Shown: positions 40,083 through 49,804 of the stretch, piece by piece | How positions within the stretch are numbered: the first letter of the stretch is position 1 | Layout: the number at the start of each line of letters is the position of its first letter | Assembly (NCBI RefSeq): GCF_000970455.1 | Contig: NZ_LAJG01000005.1 | Coordinates: forward strand, 62,001 to 126,000 | Source: Devosia soli | Lineage (GTDB): Bacteria > Pseudomonadota > Alphaproteobacteria > Rhizobiales > Devosiaceae | DNA: 64,000 bases | Reading direction: 5' to 3' | Made by a program: the position numbers and the translations under genes | Notes under the pieces: generated by a model | Told to the model about the DNA's origin: nothing | The model's input: only the letters and a program-made list of their open reading frames with translations | The model's database searches: none

Positions 40083-41120
40083 ATGCATCGCCAACCTATC
40101 GCCGCCAACGGAGCGGCCACCCTCTCGCACGCGCAGATTGAGCGTGTTTTCATCACCGGTGCTGCTGGCTATGTGGGCAGAAATCTTGCGCGGCATTTCC
40201 TCGAAAACGGCGTCGCGGTCGTGGCCATGGTGCGCTCCGAGACCTCGGCAGAGAGATTGAAACAATTGGGTGCCGAGATCTTCGTCGGCGATATCCTTCA
40301 CGCCGAGATGGCTGGGGCGATGTCCGGCTGCGATGGACTCGTGCACGCGGCAGCCGACACCGATCATGGGGTGGCCACCGCCCGCCAGACCGCGATCAAT
40401 GTCGAAGGTACCCGTCGCGTCATCGCCGCGGCGCGCCAAGCCAGCGTCCGCCGTGTCGTGCATCTGAGCAGCGACTCTGTCCTCGCCGATGGCAGTCCGC
40501 TCATCAATGTCGACGAGACAATTCCCATGCCCCGCCGGCCCGCGGGCCATTATTCCCGAACAAAGGCACAAGCCGAAACAATCGCTCTCTCGGCCGCCAC
40601 TTCCGATTTTGCCGTGATAGCCCTAAGGCCGCGAATGGTCTGGGGGCGCGATGACACAACTGGTCTTCGCATGCTGGTCGACATGGCCCAATTGGGAAAG
40701 CTGGCCTGGATCGGTGGCGGGACCTATTTGACCTCGACAACTCATATCGCCAATCTCTGCCACGCAGTCGAATATGCGCTTCGCCGCGGGACCAGCGCCG
40801 AGGTCTATTTCGTCAGTGACGGGGCGCCCGTCCAGTTTCGCGCCTTTGTTTCGGCCCTGCTCGAAACCCAAGGCATTGCGCCGCCGACAAAAACTGTCCC
40901 GCGCGCCATCATTCGTACCATGGCCGTGACTGGGGAGTTGCTCCACACCGCAACCGCGGGTCGGATTGCTCCACCGCTGACCCTGCAGGCATTTGCCGCG
41001 TCAGCCATCGAAAACACCGTAAACATCCGCAAGGCCGAAAGGGACTTGGCTTACCGCCCGATAGTGTCTCGAGAAGAAGGTTTGGCGGAACTTCGAGCGC
41101 TGACATTCAGAGGTCAATAA
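40083..41120 (+). CDS. NAD(P)-dependent epimerase/dehydratase (extended SDR)
   Basis: 345 residues. The Rossmann dinucleotide motif is FITGAAGYVGRNLARHF (TGxxGxxG). The catalytic serine/tyrosine-lysine set is HLSSDSVL and HYSRTKAQAE (YxxxK). The SDR subgroup resembles 3-beta-hydroxysteroid dehydrogenase or NAD-epimerase proteins. The substrate is unknown. In an operon with tetR. Confidence 0.88.
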   Translation: MHRQPIAANGAATLSHAQIERVFITGAAGYVGRNLARHFLENGVAVVAMVRSETSAERLKQLGAEIFVGDILHAEMAGAMSGCDGLVHAAADTDHGVATARQTAINVEGTRRVIAAARQASVRRVVHLSSDSVLADGSPLINVDETIPMPRRPAGHYSRTKAQAETIALSAATSDFAVIALRPRMVWGRDDTTGLRMLVDMAQLGKLAWIGGGTYLTSTTHIANLCHAVEYALRRGTSAEVYFVSDGAPVQFRAFVSALLETQGIAPPTKTVPRAIIRTMAVTGELLHTATAGRIAPPLTLQAFAASAIENTVNIRKAERDLAYRPIVSREEGLAELRALTFRGQ

Positions 41121-42480
41121 TCTCGGAAGAACGTCGGAACATACCTGAAATAATCGACCCGATAGCCTCCGCCACCATGTCATGACCGCCGCCCAACGCC
41201 GCGCCATTGATGAGGACATGATCGGAGGCAAGCGGAGCGGGCGAAAAATAGCTGCCCGGATGAACGACGATGCCTCGGCTCGAGAGCTGGTTGGTCACCA
41301 CATATTCGTCGGGGACCGGCAGCCAGATCGTCGGTCCGTCGGTCCTCGGCAGAGTGAACCCAACGCGTCCAAGGCTATCGAGCATAGTGCCGTGGCGCTG
41401 GCGACAGGTTTCGACATAGGTGCGCAGTGAATTCAGAGCGCCCGGATCGGTTAGTTGGAACGCCAGTGCGTTTTGCAGGATTCGGCTAACCCAACCGGAT
41501 GAGAAGGTCAGCTTCTGCCACATCCGATCGATGTAGTAATCGCTGCCGCCCACTACACCGACTCGCAGATCGGTGCCCGTAAAGAAGTTATACGCGTGTA
41601 CGTGGACCACGATCCGCGGCAATCGTGTGCCCAGCGACAGCCACGGTTGGGCATGCATCAAAGGCGCCTGGACGAGTTCGATGATGGGCATATGCGCCTC
41701 AGCCAGCAGATCGGCAGCCTGCCTGATCCAATCGGGCGTCACCGACCATCCCGTCGGATGATTGCCGACCGGCTGATAGACAAAGGCAGCCGGCCGCATC
41801 GCGAGGGCCTTCCTAAGTTCGCCCAAATCTGGACCACCCTCCCGATAGGTCACCGGCACAGCGCGTGCACCAAGCGATTCAAGGATGTCGAGTATCCGCG
41901 ACACGGTCGGGGAATCGACGATGACACGATCGCCAGGACGCACCGAAGTCTGTAAGGCCAGCTCCGCTGCAGCTATCCCCCCATGGGTTGCCATCATGAA
42001 ACCAGGCTGGAAAGGCCAGTTCGGCTCGACGGCTTCGCGTAGCATTTCGCTGATCGGCGCGGGGGCTGCGTCATGGACGCGCGCATCCCTAAGTGCTGCG
42101 GCAAAAGCGCGATCGAGGGGGGGCAGAATGGATTTGTCCGGCGTCAGGTGTCCGAGGTTGAGCGGAATGCCTTCGGAGGCTTTCATCATCACATCGTAGC
42201 GTGTCGCGCGCCGCGGCAACGCTGGCCCCAACACTGTCGTACCGCCGCGCCGTTTCGTTTCGAGGACGCGCCAATCCACGAGCTCGCGCCACGCTGCCGC
42301 GACACCCGCGGGGCTCATGCCGAGAGCCCCCGCGACCTCACGCACAGTCGGCATGCGCATGCCCTGCGACAGCTCGCCCTCGGCAACCATCTCCATGATA
42401 GTTCGGCTCAGGGCCCTCGGGTTGCGCATGGGTACACGCTTGACGATCCGTTCCAGCATATCCCCACCTTCGTCAGACAT
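41107..42480 (-). CDS. MocR-like GntR/aminotransferase regulator lacking the PLP lysine
   Basis: 457 residues. The N-terminal GntR winged helix (about 20-85) reads LSRTIMEMVAEGELSQGMRMPTVREVAGALGMSPAGVAAAWRELV. The rest has the fold-type I aminotransferase course (FMMATHGGIAAAELAL, QPVGNHPTGW, TDLRVGVVGG). At the position of the PLP-binding lysine (normally SYSK before a GPDLRVG) the sequence is AYNFFTGTDLRVG, with Phe299 in place of Lys. The aspartate pair after the HPTG block is also missing (IIELVQAP). It probably regulates the divergent ABC operon with a ligand that does not need a PLP aldimine. Confidence 0.85.
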   Translation of the reverse strand: MSDEGGDMLERIVKRVPMRNPRALSRTIMEMVAEGELSQGMRMPTVREVAGALGMSPAGVAAAWRELVDWRVLETKRRGGTTVLGPALPRRATRYDVMMKASEGIPLNLGHLTPDKSILPPLDRAFAAALRDARVHDAAPAPISEMLREAVEPNWPFQPGFMMATHGGIAAAELALQTSVRPGDRVIVDSPTVSRILDILESLGARAVPVTYREGGPDLGELRKALAMRPAAFVYQPVGNHPTGWSVTPDWIRQAADLLAEAHMPIIELVQAPLMHAQPWLSLGTRLPRIVVHVHAYNFFTGTDLRVGVVGGSDYYIDRMWQKLTFSSGWVSRILQNALAFQLTDPGALNSLRTYVETCRQRHGTMLDSLGRVGFTLPRTDGPTIWLPVPDEYVVTNQLSSRGIVVHPGSYFSPAPLASDHVLINGAALGGGHDMVAEAIGSIISGMFRRSSEIIDL

Positions 42481-42481
42481 T

Positions 42482-42497
42482 TATGTTTATGAACATA
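42482..42497. promoter_or_regulatory. palindrome next to the MocR-like gene, probable operator
   Basis: TATGTTTATGAACATA is a 16-bp palindrome (TATGTT/AACATA around TATG) that begins one base before the regulator's start codon, in the divergent region facing the ABC operon. GntR-type sites often have this GT...AC layout. Confidence 0.5.
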
Positions 42498-42618
42498 GTT
42501 ATATTGACCAAAACAAAAGCGCGGGTCTAGCCTCAATTCGCGCTGAGGGGCCGAGGATTGCGGCCTTGAGCCGCCTGTTCCACTGCATTTCCCAGCCTTC
42601 TGGGGAAAGGAAGCTCCG

Positions 42619-44265
42619 TTGTCGTATGCCCGTTCAACCTGCTCGCTGGCTGTCTTGACGCTGGCTCTGGCGGCTCTTGCCACACCGGCATCTGCTCAGC
42701 CGGTCGCCGTATCCGACGGCGGTGAGTTCATAATCGCCTCGACCAATTCTCCGCCGAACTGGAACCCCGTTTCTGCGACTGGTGATATCACTACCAATCG
42801 CCAGCAGCAGTGGCCGCTCTATCCACATCCGTTTCTGACCGCGACTGACGCGAGTGTCACGCTCAATAGCCAGTTCCTGGTTTCGGCCGACGTGGTCAGC
42901 ACCGATCCGATGGTCGTGGAATATGTGATCCGTGACGAAGCTGTCTGGTCGGACGGCACGCCGATCACGGTAGAGGATTTCCGCTACACTCAGCAGGTGC
43001 AGGATCCGCGTGCTTGTGCCGATTGCTCGGCGGCTTTCACCCAGGGTTATGACCTCGTCTCCTCGATCGAGAGCAATGACAGCGGCAAGCTCGTTCGCGT
43101 CACGTTCGAGACGCCCTTCGCACCGTGGAAGACACTTTTTCCCTTTATTCTTCCGGCGCATGTCGCCAAGACCTACGGGGATTTGGCAACCTCGTTCAAT
43201 GTCGGGCTTTCGGAAAACGTGCCAACCGTTTCAGGCGGTCCTTATATGGTTGAGAGCTATGAGGACGGGGTGGTGATGAACCTCGTCAAGAACCCGGCCT
43301 GGTATGGCAATCCCACACATCTCGATACCATCCGCTTCCGCTATATTTCGACCATCGGCGAGCAGATCACTGCGCTCGAAAACGGCGAAATCAACGCAGT
43401 CTATGGGGGTGCGACACTCGACACGGTCGAGCAGGTCAACCAGATGTTTGGCGTCAATGTCGAGATCGGACCCACGCTGACCTACTACCATTTCAGCTTG
43501 AAGGCCGATGGCGATGTCATGGCCGATAAGGTCTTGCGACAGGCGATGACCAAAGCGCTCGATATTGCCGACATGACCAACCGTACGGTGGGCCAATTTG
43601 TCGATGGTGCCGTGCCGATGACCAGCTCGGCCTATATTCCGGGGCAAGCTGAACTCGAAGATAATACGGGCGCCACTGGCGTAGGCACGGGCGACATCGA
43701 GGGTGCAATGGGATTGCTTGAAGGTGCCGGCTACACCCTTATAGATGGCAAGCTGACAAAGCCCGATGGCACGCCGCTGCGCGACCTCGAAATCCTCACC
43801 TATTCGACGGACCCGATCCGCGTGCAGCTCGCAGAGCTCGCGCAGTCCCAGCTTGCCAAGCTCGGCATCACGGCAACGATCGATGCTGCGGATCGCTCGC
43901 GCTACACACCGGAAGCACAGGCTGGCAACTTCGACATCTACACGACGGCCACGGCGCTCGACCTCGGGGCCCTGTCTCTTGCTCAATGGTATCAAACGGG
44001 CGCCGCACGCAATTACTTCGGCTATTCCTCTGAAACGGTGGATGACCTGATCAAGCAGATCTCGGTCACCCTCGACGACACCGAAACGGCGCGTCTTACA
44101 AACGAACTCGACCGTGCCCTTCTGGCCGACGGTATCGTCGTGCCGCTCTTTCCGATCACCAACATGGCCGTCTTTTCCGACAGCTATGCCAATATCTTCG
44201 TCAATCCCTCCAAGTACGGCACGACGATGAATATCGAGGAATGGGGCCTAAAGGCCGCCAACTAA
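42619..44265 (+). CDS. ABC substrate-binding protein, SBP family 5
   Basis: 548 residues from a TTG at 42619 with AAGGAAG upstream. Signal peptide to about TPASAQP. Typical family-5 blocks: VIRDEAVWSDGTPITVEDFRYT, VSGGPYMVESYEDGVVMNLVKNPAW and KVLRQAMTKALD. A periplasmic peptide- or sugar-oligomer-binding component. First gene of the ABC operon divergent from the MocR-like regulator; a stem-loop follows it. Confidence 0.88.
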   Translation: MSYARSTCSLAVLTLALAALATPASAQPVAVSDGGEFIIASTNSPPNWNPVSATGDITTNRQQQWPLYPHPFLTATDASVTLNSQFLVSADVVSTDPMVVEYVIRDEAVWSDGTPITVEDFRYTQQVQDPRACADCSAAFTQGYDLVSSIESNDSGKLVRVTFETPFAPWKTLFPFILPAHVAKTYGDLATSFNVGLSENVPTVSGGPYMVESYEDGVVMNLVKNPAWYGNPTHLDTIRFRYISTIGEQITALENGEINAVYGGATLDTVEQVNQMFGVNVEIGPTLTYYHFSLKADGDVMADKVLRQAMTKALDIADMTNRTVGQFVDGAVPMTSSAYIPGQAELEDNTGATGVGTGDIEGAMGLLEGAGYTLIDGKLTKPDGTPLRDLEILTYSTDPIRVQLAELAQSQLAKLGITATIDAADRSRYTPEAQAGNFDIYTTATALDLGALSLAQWYQTGAARNYFGYSSETVDDLIKQISVTLDDTETARLTNELDRALLADGIVVPLFPITNMAVFSDSYANIFVNPSKYGTTMNIEEWGLKAAN

Positions 44266-44274
44266 TCCTGACCT

Positions 44275-44305
44275 GGGAGCGGGCATAGTCCTGCTCCCAC
44301 TTTTT
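44275..44305 (+). terminator. intercistronic terminator-like stem-loop
   Basis: GGGAGCGGG-CATAGT-CCTGCTCCC is a 9-bp stem (one G-U) followed by ACTTTTT. It begins about ten bases after the first binding-protein gene and would let only part of the transcripts enter the rest of the operon. Confidence 0.65.
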
Positions 44306-44326
44306 CCCTCAGTCCATGAGCTTTCA

Positions 44327-45820
44327 ATGACCATCGACTTCGTCGTGGCGACGCCCCATGACGCCGTGCATTTCAATGACGTGCACCGCAACTACACCGC
44401 CACCGCCGGCTACCTCGTCTGCAACAACATCTATAATCGTATGGTGCTGACCGAGTGGTACAACTTCAACGGCTCCTATCCCGACCTCGCGACCCATTGG
44501 GAAATGCTCGACGGCGCCCGCCGCTGGCGCTTCCATCTCAATCAGGCCGCGCGCTGGCAGGATGGCGTGCCGATGACAGCGCATGACGTGGTCTATACCC
44601 ACCTCCATGCCAAGAAGATGGGCTATACCGGCGCCATGTTCCTCACCGACGTTGAGGACATCGTGGCCGTAAATGACTACACGGTAGATTATCACCTGAC
44701 GGGACCGAACTCCGGGTTCCTGGTCCAGCTCGGCAACTTCATCTTCTCCCACATCCTGCCCCGCCACCTTTATGAGGGCACGGATTGGGACACCAATCCA
44801 TATAATCTCAAGCCCGTCGGGTCAGGTCCCTTCCGCCTCGTTGAATGGGAGAAGGGCAAGCAGATCATCCTTGAAAAGGTGAAGAACCACTGGGGTCCTC
44901 AGCCCGAGATCGACCGACTGATCCTCAAGATCGAGCCCGATCGCGACGAATGCGTGAAAATGGTGGTGCGCGGCGAAGCCGACTTCTTCCCGCAAGATAC
45001 CCTCACCTTTGATCGCCTGCACCTCGTCGAGGGCGCCGACAATGTCGAAGTCATGAAGGGCAAGGGCCCCGGCATGGCTCTCCTCGACTTCAACCATGGC
45101 AGCGAACTCTGGGCCGACCAGCGTCGCCGCGAGGCCATTGCGCGCGCCGTCAACCGCGCAGATATCGCCAAGATCACCGATCCCGGCGTCAGCTTCGCAT
45201 GGGATCACTATCTTCTGGGCAGCGTCGAATGGGCCTTTAACCCGAACGCCAAGGCCCCGGGGCATGACCTCGCTGAAGCCAATCGCCTGCTCGATGAAAG
45301 CGGCCTCAAGCGCGACGCAACCGGCTCACGCGGTACCCTGCGCATGTTCTACATGGACACGTTCTACGGTCACAAGAAGCTGGCCGAAATCGTCAGCAAC
45401 AACCTCGCAGAAGTCGGTTTTGCGGTCGAATATGCAGGGCTTTCCTCCATCGAATGGTCCAAGCGCATTCGCCGCGAGCATGACTTCGACCTCTATATCG
45501 TTGGTGGCACCATGTCCCCGGACATCGAGATCACGGCAACGAAATACTCGTCGACTGGGCTCAACAATATGGGCCTCCATCACAATAAGGATGTCGACGC
45601 AGCCTATGAACAGGGCCGCACGGCGCTGACCCGCGAAGATCGTGGCGCAGCCTACAAGGAACTGCAGGCCATTTGGCAGCGTGACTGTGAGTTCGTGCCG
45701 CTGCTGTGGTACGGCACCTACTATGCCCGCTCCAAGCGCTTCTTCGGTTGGGCCGACCAGCTCGATTACTCCATCCCGTGGTGGCATTGGGGCCGCATCC
45801 GCCCGATCGAAGCCGTCTGA
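44327..45820 (+). CDS. SBP family 5 protein without signal peptide
   Basis: 497 residues starting MTIDFVVATPHDAVHFND; no signal peptide or hydrophobic N-terminus is present. The frame upstream is open but has no ATG, GTG or TTG before 44327. The fold matches family 5: WRFHLNQAARWQDGVPMTAHDVVYTH, PVGSGPFRLVEWEKGKQIILEKVKNHWG, RRREAIARAVNR. It is an intact binding-protein domain predicted to stay in the cytoplasm unless export is unconventional. Confidence 0.8.
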   Translation: MTIDFVVATPHDAVHFNDVHRNYTATAGYLVCNNIYNRMVLTEWYNFNGSYPDLATHWEMLDGARRWRFHLNQAARWQDGVPMTAHDVVYTHLHAKKMGYTGAMFLTDVEDIVAVNDYTVDYHLTGPNSGFLVQLGNFIFSHILPRHLYEGTDWDTNPYNLKPVGSGPFRLVEWEKGKQIILEKVKNHWGPQPEIDRLILKIEPDRDECVKMVVRGEADFFPQDTLTFDRLHLVEGADNVEVMKGKGPGMALLDFNHGSELWADQRRREAIARAVNRADIAKITDPGVSFAWDHYLLGSVEWAFNPNAKAPGHDLAEANRLLDESGLKRDATGSRGTLRMFYMDTFYGHKKLAEIVSNNLAEVGFAVEYAGLSSIEWSKRIRREHDFDLYIVGGTMSPDIEITATKYSSTGLNNMGLHHNKDVDAAYEQGRTALTREDRGAAYKELQAIWQRDCEFVPLLWYGTYYARSKRFFGWADQLDYSIPWWHWGRIRPIEAV

Positions 45821-45848
45821 CACAAGACCCGATGACGAGGAGACAAAA

Positions 45849-46835
45849 ATGCTTGCCCTGATCGGCCGAAGGCTCGTCAACAGCCTGGCCATTCTCCTCG
45901 TCTCGACCTTCGTGGTTTTTACGCTGGTCGCCCTGGCGGGCGACCCGCTGGGCGAACTCCGCGACCGGCAGCCGCCGGTTCCGGACAACGTCATCGCCGC
46001 CGAAGAGGCGCGTCTCGGCCTCGACCAGCCCATTCCCGTGCGCTATCTCACCTGGCTGACCGGCGTGGTCCAGGGCGACTTCGGACCTTCGGTAAAGCCA
46101 AACCAGAATATTGGCGCCGAACTGGCGCCGCGGGTTGGCGTGACGCTGCGCCTCGTCACCACTGCCATCGTGATCGCGACGCTTCTCGCGCTCATCGCCG
46201 GCACGGTTGCCGCCCTCTACCGCAATCGCAGCGCCGACCACCTGATCTCGACTTCAGCCTTTATCCTCATCGCCCTGCCCTCCTTCTGGCTCGCGGTTCT
46301 CCTCAAGCAGGGAGGCATCGTGCTCAACAAGACGGCCAATGCGCGCATCCTCTTCACCGTGGGGGACGTCTCCGTGCCCGCGCCAAAGGAGTTTCTGCCG
46401 CTGATGCTGGACATGGCGGGGCACCTGATCCTGCCAACCATCGTCCTGACCATGATTCACTTTGCCAGCTGGAGCCGTTATCAACGCACGGCGGTGGTTG
46501 AATCGCTTTCGAGCGATCATGTCCGCTTTGCCGTGCTTCGCGGGCTATCCCGCAATCGGATCGTCGGCGCTCATGTCATGCGGCCGGCGCTCATTCCGAT
46601 CGTCACCGTGGTGGCGCTAGACCTACCGGCCCTCCTTTCGGGCGCGGTCATCACCGAAACGGTGTTTCAGTGGCGCGGGATGGGCGGGTTCCTCCTTGAA
46701 TCCATTGCCAATCGCGATGCCAATGCGGTCATGGCCTGGCTGCTCGTCGCGGCCGTCGCTGTGGTTTTCTTCAATCTCCTGGCGGACATCGTCTATGCCG
46801 TCATCGATCCAAGGGTGCGCTATGGCCAAGCCTGA
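45849..46835 (+). CDS. ABC permease, DppB/OppB-type
   Basis: 328 residues from the ATG at 45849 with GAGGAG upstream. The N-terminus LIGRRLVNSLAILLVSTFVVFTLVALAGDPL is the first helix of DppB proteins. Five more helices follow, with the EAA-type loop near LSRNRIVGAHVMRPALIPIV. Its end overlaps the start of the fused permease-ATPase gene by 14 bases. Confidence 0.88.
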   Translation: MLALIGRRLVNSLAILLVSTFVVFTLVALAGDPLGELRDRQPPVPDNVIAAEEARLGLDQPIPVRYLTWLTGVVQGDFGPSVKPNQNIGAELAPRVGVTLRLVTTAIVIATLLALIAGTVAALYRNRSADHLISTSAFILIALPSFWLAVLLKQGGIVLNKTANARILFTVGDVSVPAPKEFLPLMLDMAGHLILPTIVLTMIHFASWSRYQRTAVVESLSSDHVRFAVLRGLSRNRIVGAHVMRPALIPIVTVVALDLPALLSGAVITETVFQWRGMGGFLLESIANRDANAVMAWLLVAAVAVVFFNLLADIVYAVIDPRVRYGQA

Positions 46836-49446
46836 AACTGCGCCCCGCTCGCGTTCGCGTTTTGCCATGGCGTTGCGCCGCTTTCGCGCCAATCCCATGG
46901 CCATGATCGGGCTTACCGTTCTCCTGGCCTTGGTCGCGGTCGCGATTTTCGGCCCGATGCTCTGGGTCTATGGCTATGCCGAGATCACGCCCGATCTCTC
47001 CCAGCCGCCATCCTGGGCGCATCCGCTTGGCACAGACACGCTGGGGCGCGACATGCTGGCCATGGCCATGCGCGGTCTGCAGCAGTCCCTTCTTATTGCG
47101 GGAACGGTCGCCTTGATCGCGAGCCTGATCGGCACCGTCCTGGGTGTGATCTCCGGCTATATCGGTGGCCTCGTCGACGCCTCGATCATGCGGCTTGTCG
47201 ATCTGGTGCTGACCATTCCCACCATCGCGCTAGCTGCCTTCCTCGGCAATGCCATGAGCAATTCCGGCGTCTCATGGCTCGGTCTATCGCTCGTTTTGGG
47301 CGCTCTGTTCTGGACCTCGGTGGCGCGCCTCGTTCGCGGAGTTTCCCTCTCGCTGCGTGAAATGCCGTTCATCAAGGCAGCCAAGGTGATGGGCGCGGGA
47401 CCCGTTCGCATCATGGCGCGCCACATGATCCCCAATGTTGCCGACCACATCATCGTCTCGACGGCTTTGCTGGTTGGCGTCGCGATCCTTTCGGAAACCG
47501 GGCTTTCCTTCCTCGGCTTCGGCGTCAGGCCCCCGGATACATCGCTTGGCCTTCTGATTTCCAATGCCCAGACGGCTGTGCTAACCCGCCCGTGGCTCTT
47601 TTATGCGCCGGGCGTGTTGATCATCCTCATTGTCCTTTCCATCAACTATCTTGGTGAAGGCCTCCGCGATTCCTTCAACCCCAAGGCGGCGCCAACCAAT
47701 CCGCTGGTCGCTCACCGCACGAGGCTGCGCCATGTGGCGGCTCCGGTGGCAGAACACCCTGGCGCCGTGGTCGAGCTTTCAGATTTTCGGGTCACCTTCC
47801 CGAATGCGGACCGCCCCGCCGTCGATGGCATCGATCTTCACGTTGGGCGTGGCGAAGTGCTTGCGCTCGTCGGGGAGTCAGGCTCGGGCAAATCCCTGAC
47901 CTCGCTTGCCATTGCAGGGCTCCTGCCCGTGGGTGCCAAAGCAAGTGGCTCGGTGCTGATCAATGGAAAGGACGTAACCGGGCTCAATTTCGCGGAATGG
48001 CGCCACTATCGCGGCCGCCGCATTGCCACTATCCTGCAAGACCCGTCGACGAGCCTCAATCCGGTCCTGACCATCGGCGCCCAGTTTCAAGAGACCATGG
48101 CTGTCGCGGGTCCTATCACACGCGCCGAAAGCCGTCGGAGAGCGATCGAACTGATGGCCCTGATGGCCATTCGCGATCCGGAAAGCCGCCTCGACCAGTA
48201 TCCGCACCAGATGTCGGGCGGCATTCGTCAGCGCGTCGTCATCGCCATGGCCATGATCCACAAGCCCGAGCTGATCATCGCCGACGAGCCGACCACCGCG
48301 CTGGACGTCACCGTCCAGGCTCAGGTCCTTGATAGCCTACGTGTCGCTCGGGAGCAGACGGGCGCCGCCATGCTCTTCATCACGCATGACTTGGCGCTCG
48401 TTGCGGGCGTGGCTGACCGGGTCGTCGTCATGCGCGAGGGTCGGGTCGTGGAGCAGAAGCTGGTCGGCGCGCTTTTTGCAGCACCCGAGCATGATTATAC
48501 CAAGCGCTTGCTCAGCCTTGCCCCGCGGCTCGATCAAGTCGCCAAGAAGGATGAGCCTTTCCTTCGAGAAGGCGAGCCGCTCCTGCGCCTTGAGGGCCTG
48601 TCTCGCCACTTCCTCCGTCCCCGCAGCAAGACGCTCTCGGAAAGCGAGCGCGTCATCCACGCGCTCTGCAACGTTTCCTTTGATCTCATGCCTGGCGAGA
48701 CGCTGGGGATCGTAGGCGAGTCGGGTTCGGGTAAGACCACACTGCTCAACACGGTTCTTGGCCTTCTGACGCCAAGCGCCGGCCGCGTGATTTTCGAGGG
48801 CCAGGATCTTGAGACGCCCAAAGCAAGGTTGAGGGCCAGCCGCGACATGTCGGTCGTCTTCCAGGATCCGTATGCCTCACTCGACCCACGCATGACGGTG
48901 AGCGAGCTTTTGGCCGAACCGGCCCAAATTCATGGCGGGCGCGACGTCGCCCAGCGCGCGCGCCGCGTGCTTGATCAGGTCCGGCTTCCGGCATCGTCGC
49001 TCGACCGCTTTCCGCATGAATTTTCGGGCGGGCAGCGCCAGCGTATCGCGATCGCCCGGGCTCTGATGCTCGAGCCGCGGCTGGTGGTGCTCGACGAGCC
49101 GGTTTCGGCGCTCGATGTCTCCATCCAGCGCGACATCATGGCCCTGCTTGGTGAGCTGAAGCGAGAGCTTCGCGTCGCCTATCTTCTGGTCGCCCACGAT
49201 ATCGCCGTGGTTGCTGAACTCAGCGACCGTATCGGCGTCATGTATGGCGGCCAGATGCTCGAATTGGGCGAGACCGCACAGGTGATCGGCGCGCCGCGCC
49301 ACGCCTATACCAAGGTTCTCCTCGACGCCGTCCCGGTTCCGGACCCCATTGCAGAACGTGCGCGTCGCGACCGTGGCCGCGTGGCGCGCTGGCCGACCCC
49401 ATCCGATCCCCTTCCCGCCTGCACCGTTTCAGGAATTCACAAATGA
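46822..49446 (+). CDS. fused DppC permease - DppD ATPase - DppF ATPase
   Basis: 874 residues from the ATG at 46822 in one uninterrupted frame. Residues 1-285 are a DppC/OppC-type permease ([35 protein letters not shown]). Residues about 310-580 are ATPase 1 (Walker A GESGSGKS, signature MSGGIRQRV, Walker B LIIADEP). Residues about 590-860 are ATPase 2 (Walker A GESGSGKT, signature FSGGQRQRI, Walker B LVVLDEP). These functions are usually on three polypeptides. Both nucleotide sites look intact. The fused subunit would supply the second half of the membrane pore and both engines. Confidence 0.88.
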   Translation: MAKPETAPRSRSRFAMALRRFRANPMAMIGLTVLLALVAVAIFGPMLWVYGYAEITPDLSQPPSWAHPLGTDTLGRDMLAMAMRGLQQSLLIAGTVALIASLIGTVLGVISGYIGGLVDASIMRLVDLVLTIPTIALAAFLGNAMSNSGVSWLGLSLVLGALFWTSVARLVRGVSLSLREMPFIKAAKVMGAGPVRIMARHMIPNVADHIIVSTALLVGVAILSETGLSFLGFGVRPPDTSLGLLISNAQTAVLTRPWLFYAPGVLIILIVLSINYLGEGLRDSFNPKAAPTNPLVAHRTRLRHVAAPVAEHPGAVVELSDFRVTFPNADRPAVDGIDLHVGRGEVLALVGESGSGKSLTSLAIAGLLPVGAKASGSVLINGKDVTGLNFAEWRHYRGRRIATILQDPSTSLNPVLTIGAQFQETMAVAGPITRAESRRRAIELMALMAIRDPESRLDQYPHQMSGGIRQRVVIAMAMIHKPELIIADEPTTALDVTVQAQVLDSLRVAREQTGAAMLFITHDLALVAGVADRVVVMREGRVVEQKLVGALFAAPEHDYTKRLLSLAPRLDQVAKKDEPFLREGEPLLRLEGLSRHFLRPRSKTLSESERVIHALCNVSFDLMPGETLGIVGESGSGKTTLLNTVLGLLTPSAGRVIFEGQDLETPKARLRASRDMSVVFQDPYASLDPRMTVSELLAEPAQIHGGRDVAQRARRVLDQVRLPASSLDRFPHEFSGGQRQRIAIARALMLEPRLVVLDEPVSALDVSIQRDIMALLGELKRELRVAYLLVAHDIAVVAELSDRIGVMYGGQMLELGETAQVIGAPRHAYTKVLLDAVPVPDPIAERARRDRGRVARWPTPSDPLPACTVSGIHK

Positions 49447-49799
49447 GTATTCAACGCATTCATTCCGGCCCTCGCATGAGCGACATCGTCATCAACGGCA
49501 ACAATGTCCACCTCTCGGGCATGACCGCAGCCAAGCGCGAAGGACGCTCCGTCGCCGATCAGACCAGCGATATCCTCAAGCGCATCGATGAGCTCTTGGC
49601 GGATGCCGGGACAAGCAAGGAACACCTCATCCAAGTCAATATCTGGCTCAGCGACATCACGACCTTCAATGAAATGAACGAAGTCTGGGATGCCTGGGTG
49701 CTGCCCGGTCATACCCCTGCCCGCGCCACGGTAGAGGCTCGCCTGGCGCTGCCGGATATTAAAGTGGAGATTCAAGTTTTGGCGGCATTGCCTGGCTAG
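49443..49799 (+). CDS. RidA/YjgF family imine deaminase-like protein
   Basis: 118 residues. RidA hallmarks: GNNVHLSGMTA, LADAGTSKEHLIQVNIWLSD and PARATVEARLALPDIKVEI, in which the arginine of ARATVEA binds the imine/keto acid carboxylate. Full family length. RidA hydrolyses 2-aminoacrylate and similar imines. The ATG overlaps the fused ABC gene (ATGA), so it belongs to the operon. Confidence 0.88.
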   Translation: MSIQRIHSGPRMSDIVINGNNVHLSGMTAAKREGRSVADQTSDILKRIDELLADAGTSKEHLIQVNIWLSDITTFNEMNEVWDAWVLPGHTPARATVEARLALPDIKVEIQVLAALPG

Positions 49800-49804
49800 A
49801 GCAG

